DNA of 5,504 bases from DASQVO01 sp035640715 (GTDB lineage Bacteria > Actinomycetota > Actinomycetes > Streptosporangiales > Streptosporangiaceae), in assembly GCA_035640715.1 (NCBI GenBank), contig DASQVO010000324.1:1-5504 (forward strand), given 5' to 3'. The notes below the pieces were generated by a model that searched no databases, was not told the origin of the DNA, and worked only from the letters and a program-made list of their open reading frames with translations. A program made the translations under genes and the position numbers. This document shows positions 4,907 through 5,504 of this stretch, piece by piece (the stretch's first letter is position 1; every line of letters begins with the position of its first letter).

Positions 4907-5504
4907 AGGTTCGGATAGGGATCGCACTGGGCGGATACGGGGATGCCGACAGGTTCGCCGAGGCTGTTGATCATCTTGAGGAGATCGGCGTCGACTCTCT
5001 GTGGCTGCAGGAGATGGTGTTCGGTCCGTTGGCCGAGCCGTTCACCGGCATGGCGTACGCGCTCTCCCGCACCAAACACCTCAAGGTAGGCACCGGCGTA
5101 GCCGTGCTTCCTGGACGCCATCCGGTGCTGGTCGCCAAGCAGCTCGCGTCGCTGGCCGGCTTCGCACCAGGCCGGGTGCTGCCCGTCTTCGGCCTGCAGC
5201 CCGCACGGGCCAGCGAGCGGGCACTGTTCCCGGTGCCGCCGGGACGCCGCGGTGCCGTGTTCGACGAGTCACTCGAACTGCTGCGGCTGCTGCTCCGCCA
5301 GGAACTCGTGTCCTTCACCGGCCAGTACTTCACGCTTGAAAGCGCCGGGGTCGGACCCCTTCCCGCGAAGCCGATCGACATCTGGGTCGGCGGCAGCGCT
5401 CCGGGTGCATTCCGTCGCGCCGGCCGGCTCGCCGACGGATGGCTCGGCAGCTTCCTCACCCGCGATGAAGCCCGCGCCGCGCGTGAGGCCATCCAGGCGG
5501 CTGC
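4903..5504 (+). CDS. LLM class (F420-dependent-type) flavin oxidoreductase, 3' end outside window
   Basis: Two hundred codons from the ATG at 4903 stay open to the window edge and read as a luciferase-like monooxygenase (bacterial luciferase TIM-barrel superfamily). Seen in order are MKVRIGIALGGYGDADRFAE (first strand and helix), EEIGVDSLWLQE (residues 26-37), the strand KVGTGVAVLPGRHPVLVAKQ (61-80), LASLAGFAPGRVLPVFGLQ (the GRxxxxxG strand, 81-99), a helix FDESLELLRLLL, then FTGQYFTL and PIDIWVGGSAPGAFRRAGRL (WVGG at 161-164) followed by ADGWLGSF. These are conserved LLM elements; actinobacterial members mostly use coenzyme F420, though FMN cannot be excluded. The substrate is not predictable. 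Full-length relatives are about 280-350 residues, so roughly a third is missing. The start overlaps the stop of the small ORF at 4778-4906; only a weak GATAGAG precedes it, consistent with coupled translation. Confidence 0.92.
   Translation, partial: MKVRIGIALGGYGDADRFAEAVDHLEEIGVDSLWLQEMVFGPLAEPFTGMAYALSRTKHLKVGTGVAVLPGRHPVLVAKQLASLAGFAPGRVLPVFGLQPARASERALFPVPPGRRGAVFDESLELLRLLLRQELVSFTGQYFTLESAGVGPLPAKPIDIWVGGSAPGAFRRAGRLADGWLGSFLTRDEARAAREAIQAA

Noticed and set aside
4085..4927. 280-codon open frame on - strand
   Set aside because: It is antisense to the PHP gene and the small ORF. Its Arg/Pro/Ser-rich translation has no domain, while the plus strand shows every PHP metal ligand.
5001..5339. 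112-codon open frame on + strand
   Set aside because: It lies out of frame inside the LLM gene and gives Arg/Ala-rich nonsense; the 4903 frame carries clear luciferase-like motifs.

Overview
The window looks like chromosomal DNA from a high-GC actinomycete, probably a Streptosporangiales- or Streptomyces-like organism. The support is very high GC with G/C at third codon positions, GTG starts, a cytoplasmic actinobacterial XRE-type helix-turn-helix protein with a long Pro/Gly/Ala-rich arm, and an F420-type luciferase-like oxidoreductase. No mobile element, CRISPR array, tRNA or rRNA was seen.

Layout. (1) Positions 1-987 hold the wreck of a Kelch/beta-propeller gene: an N-terminal piece in frame 3 and a C-terminal propeller piece in frame 1, with most of the middle missing. 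(2) After a relatively AT-rich gap, a GTG start with a strong Shine-Dalgarno sequence opens a 552-residue protein (974-2632). It has a long disordered, repeat-built arm and one helix-turn-helix-like domain near the C-terminus. (3) A PhzF-family isomerase/epimerase lies convergently on the minus strand (2765-3595). (4) Between it and the next gene is a C-terminal fragment that reads like an Erm/KsgA-type rRNA adenine dimethyltransferase (3604-3792). (5) A PHP-family metallophosphoesterase follows (3832-4692), preceded by three phased dyads. (6) A likely promoter, a 42-codon small ORF (4778-4906) and a luciferase-like monooxygenase (4903 to beyond the window end) form a probable small operon with an ATGA stop/start overlap.

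The genes do not form an obvious pathway. PhzF, PHP and LLM proteins are stand-alone metabolic enzymes here, and the two gene remnants suggest a chromosomal region undergoing gene loss. The most notable non-coding signal is the set of three dyads (cores TGAC-CT-GTCA, TGAT-CT-ATCA, TGAA-TG-TTCA) centred 19 and 20 bp apart upstream of and across the PHP start. The two differences that fall inside the arms of the first two copies are mutually compensating. The most notable coding signal missed by length filters is the 42-codon ORF coupled to the LLM gene.
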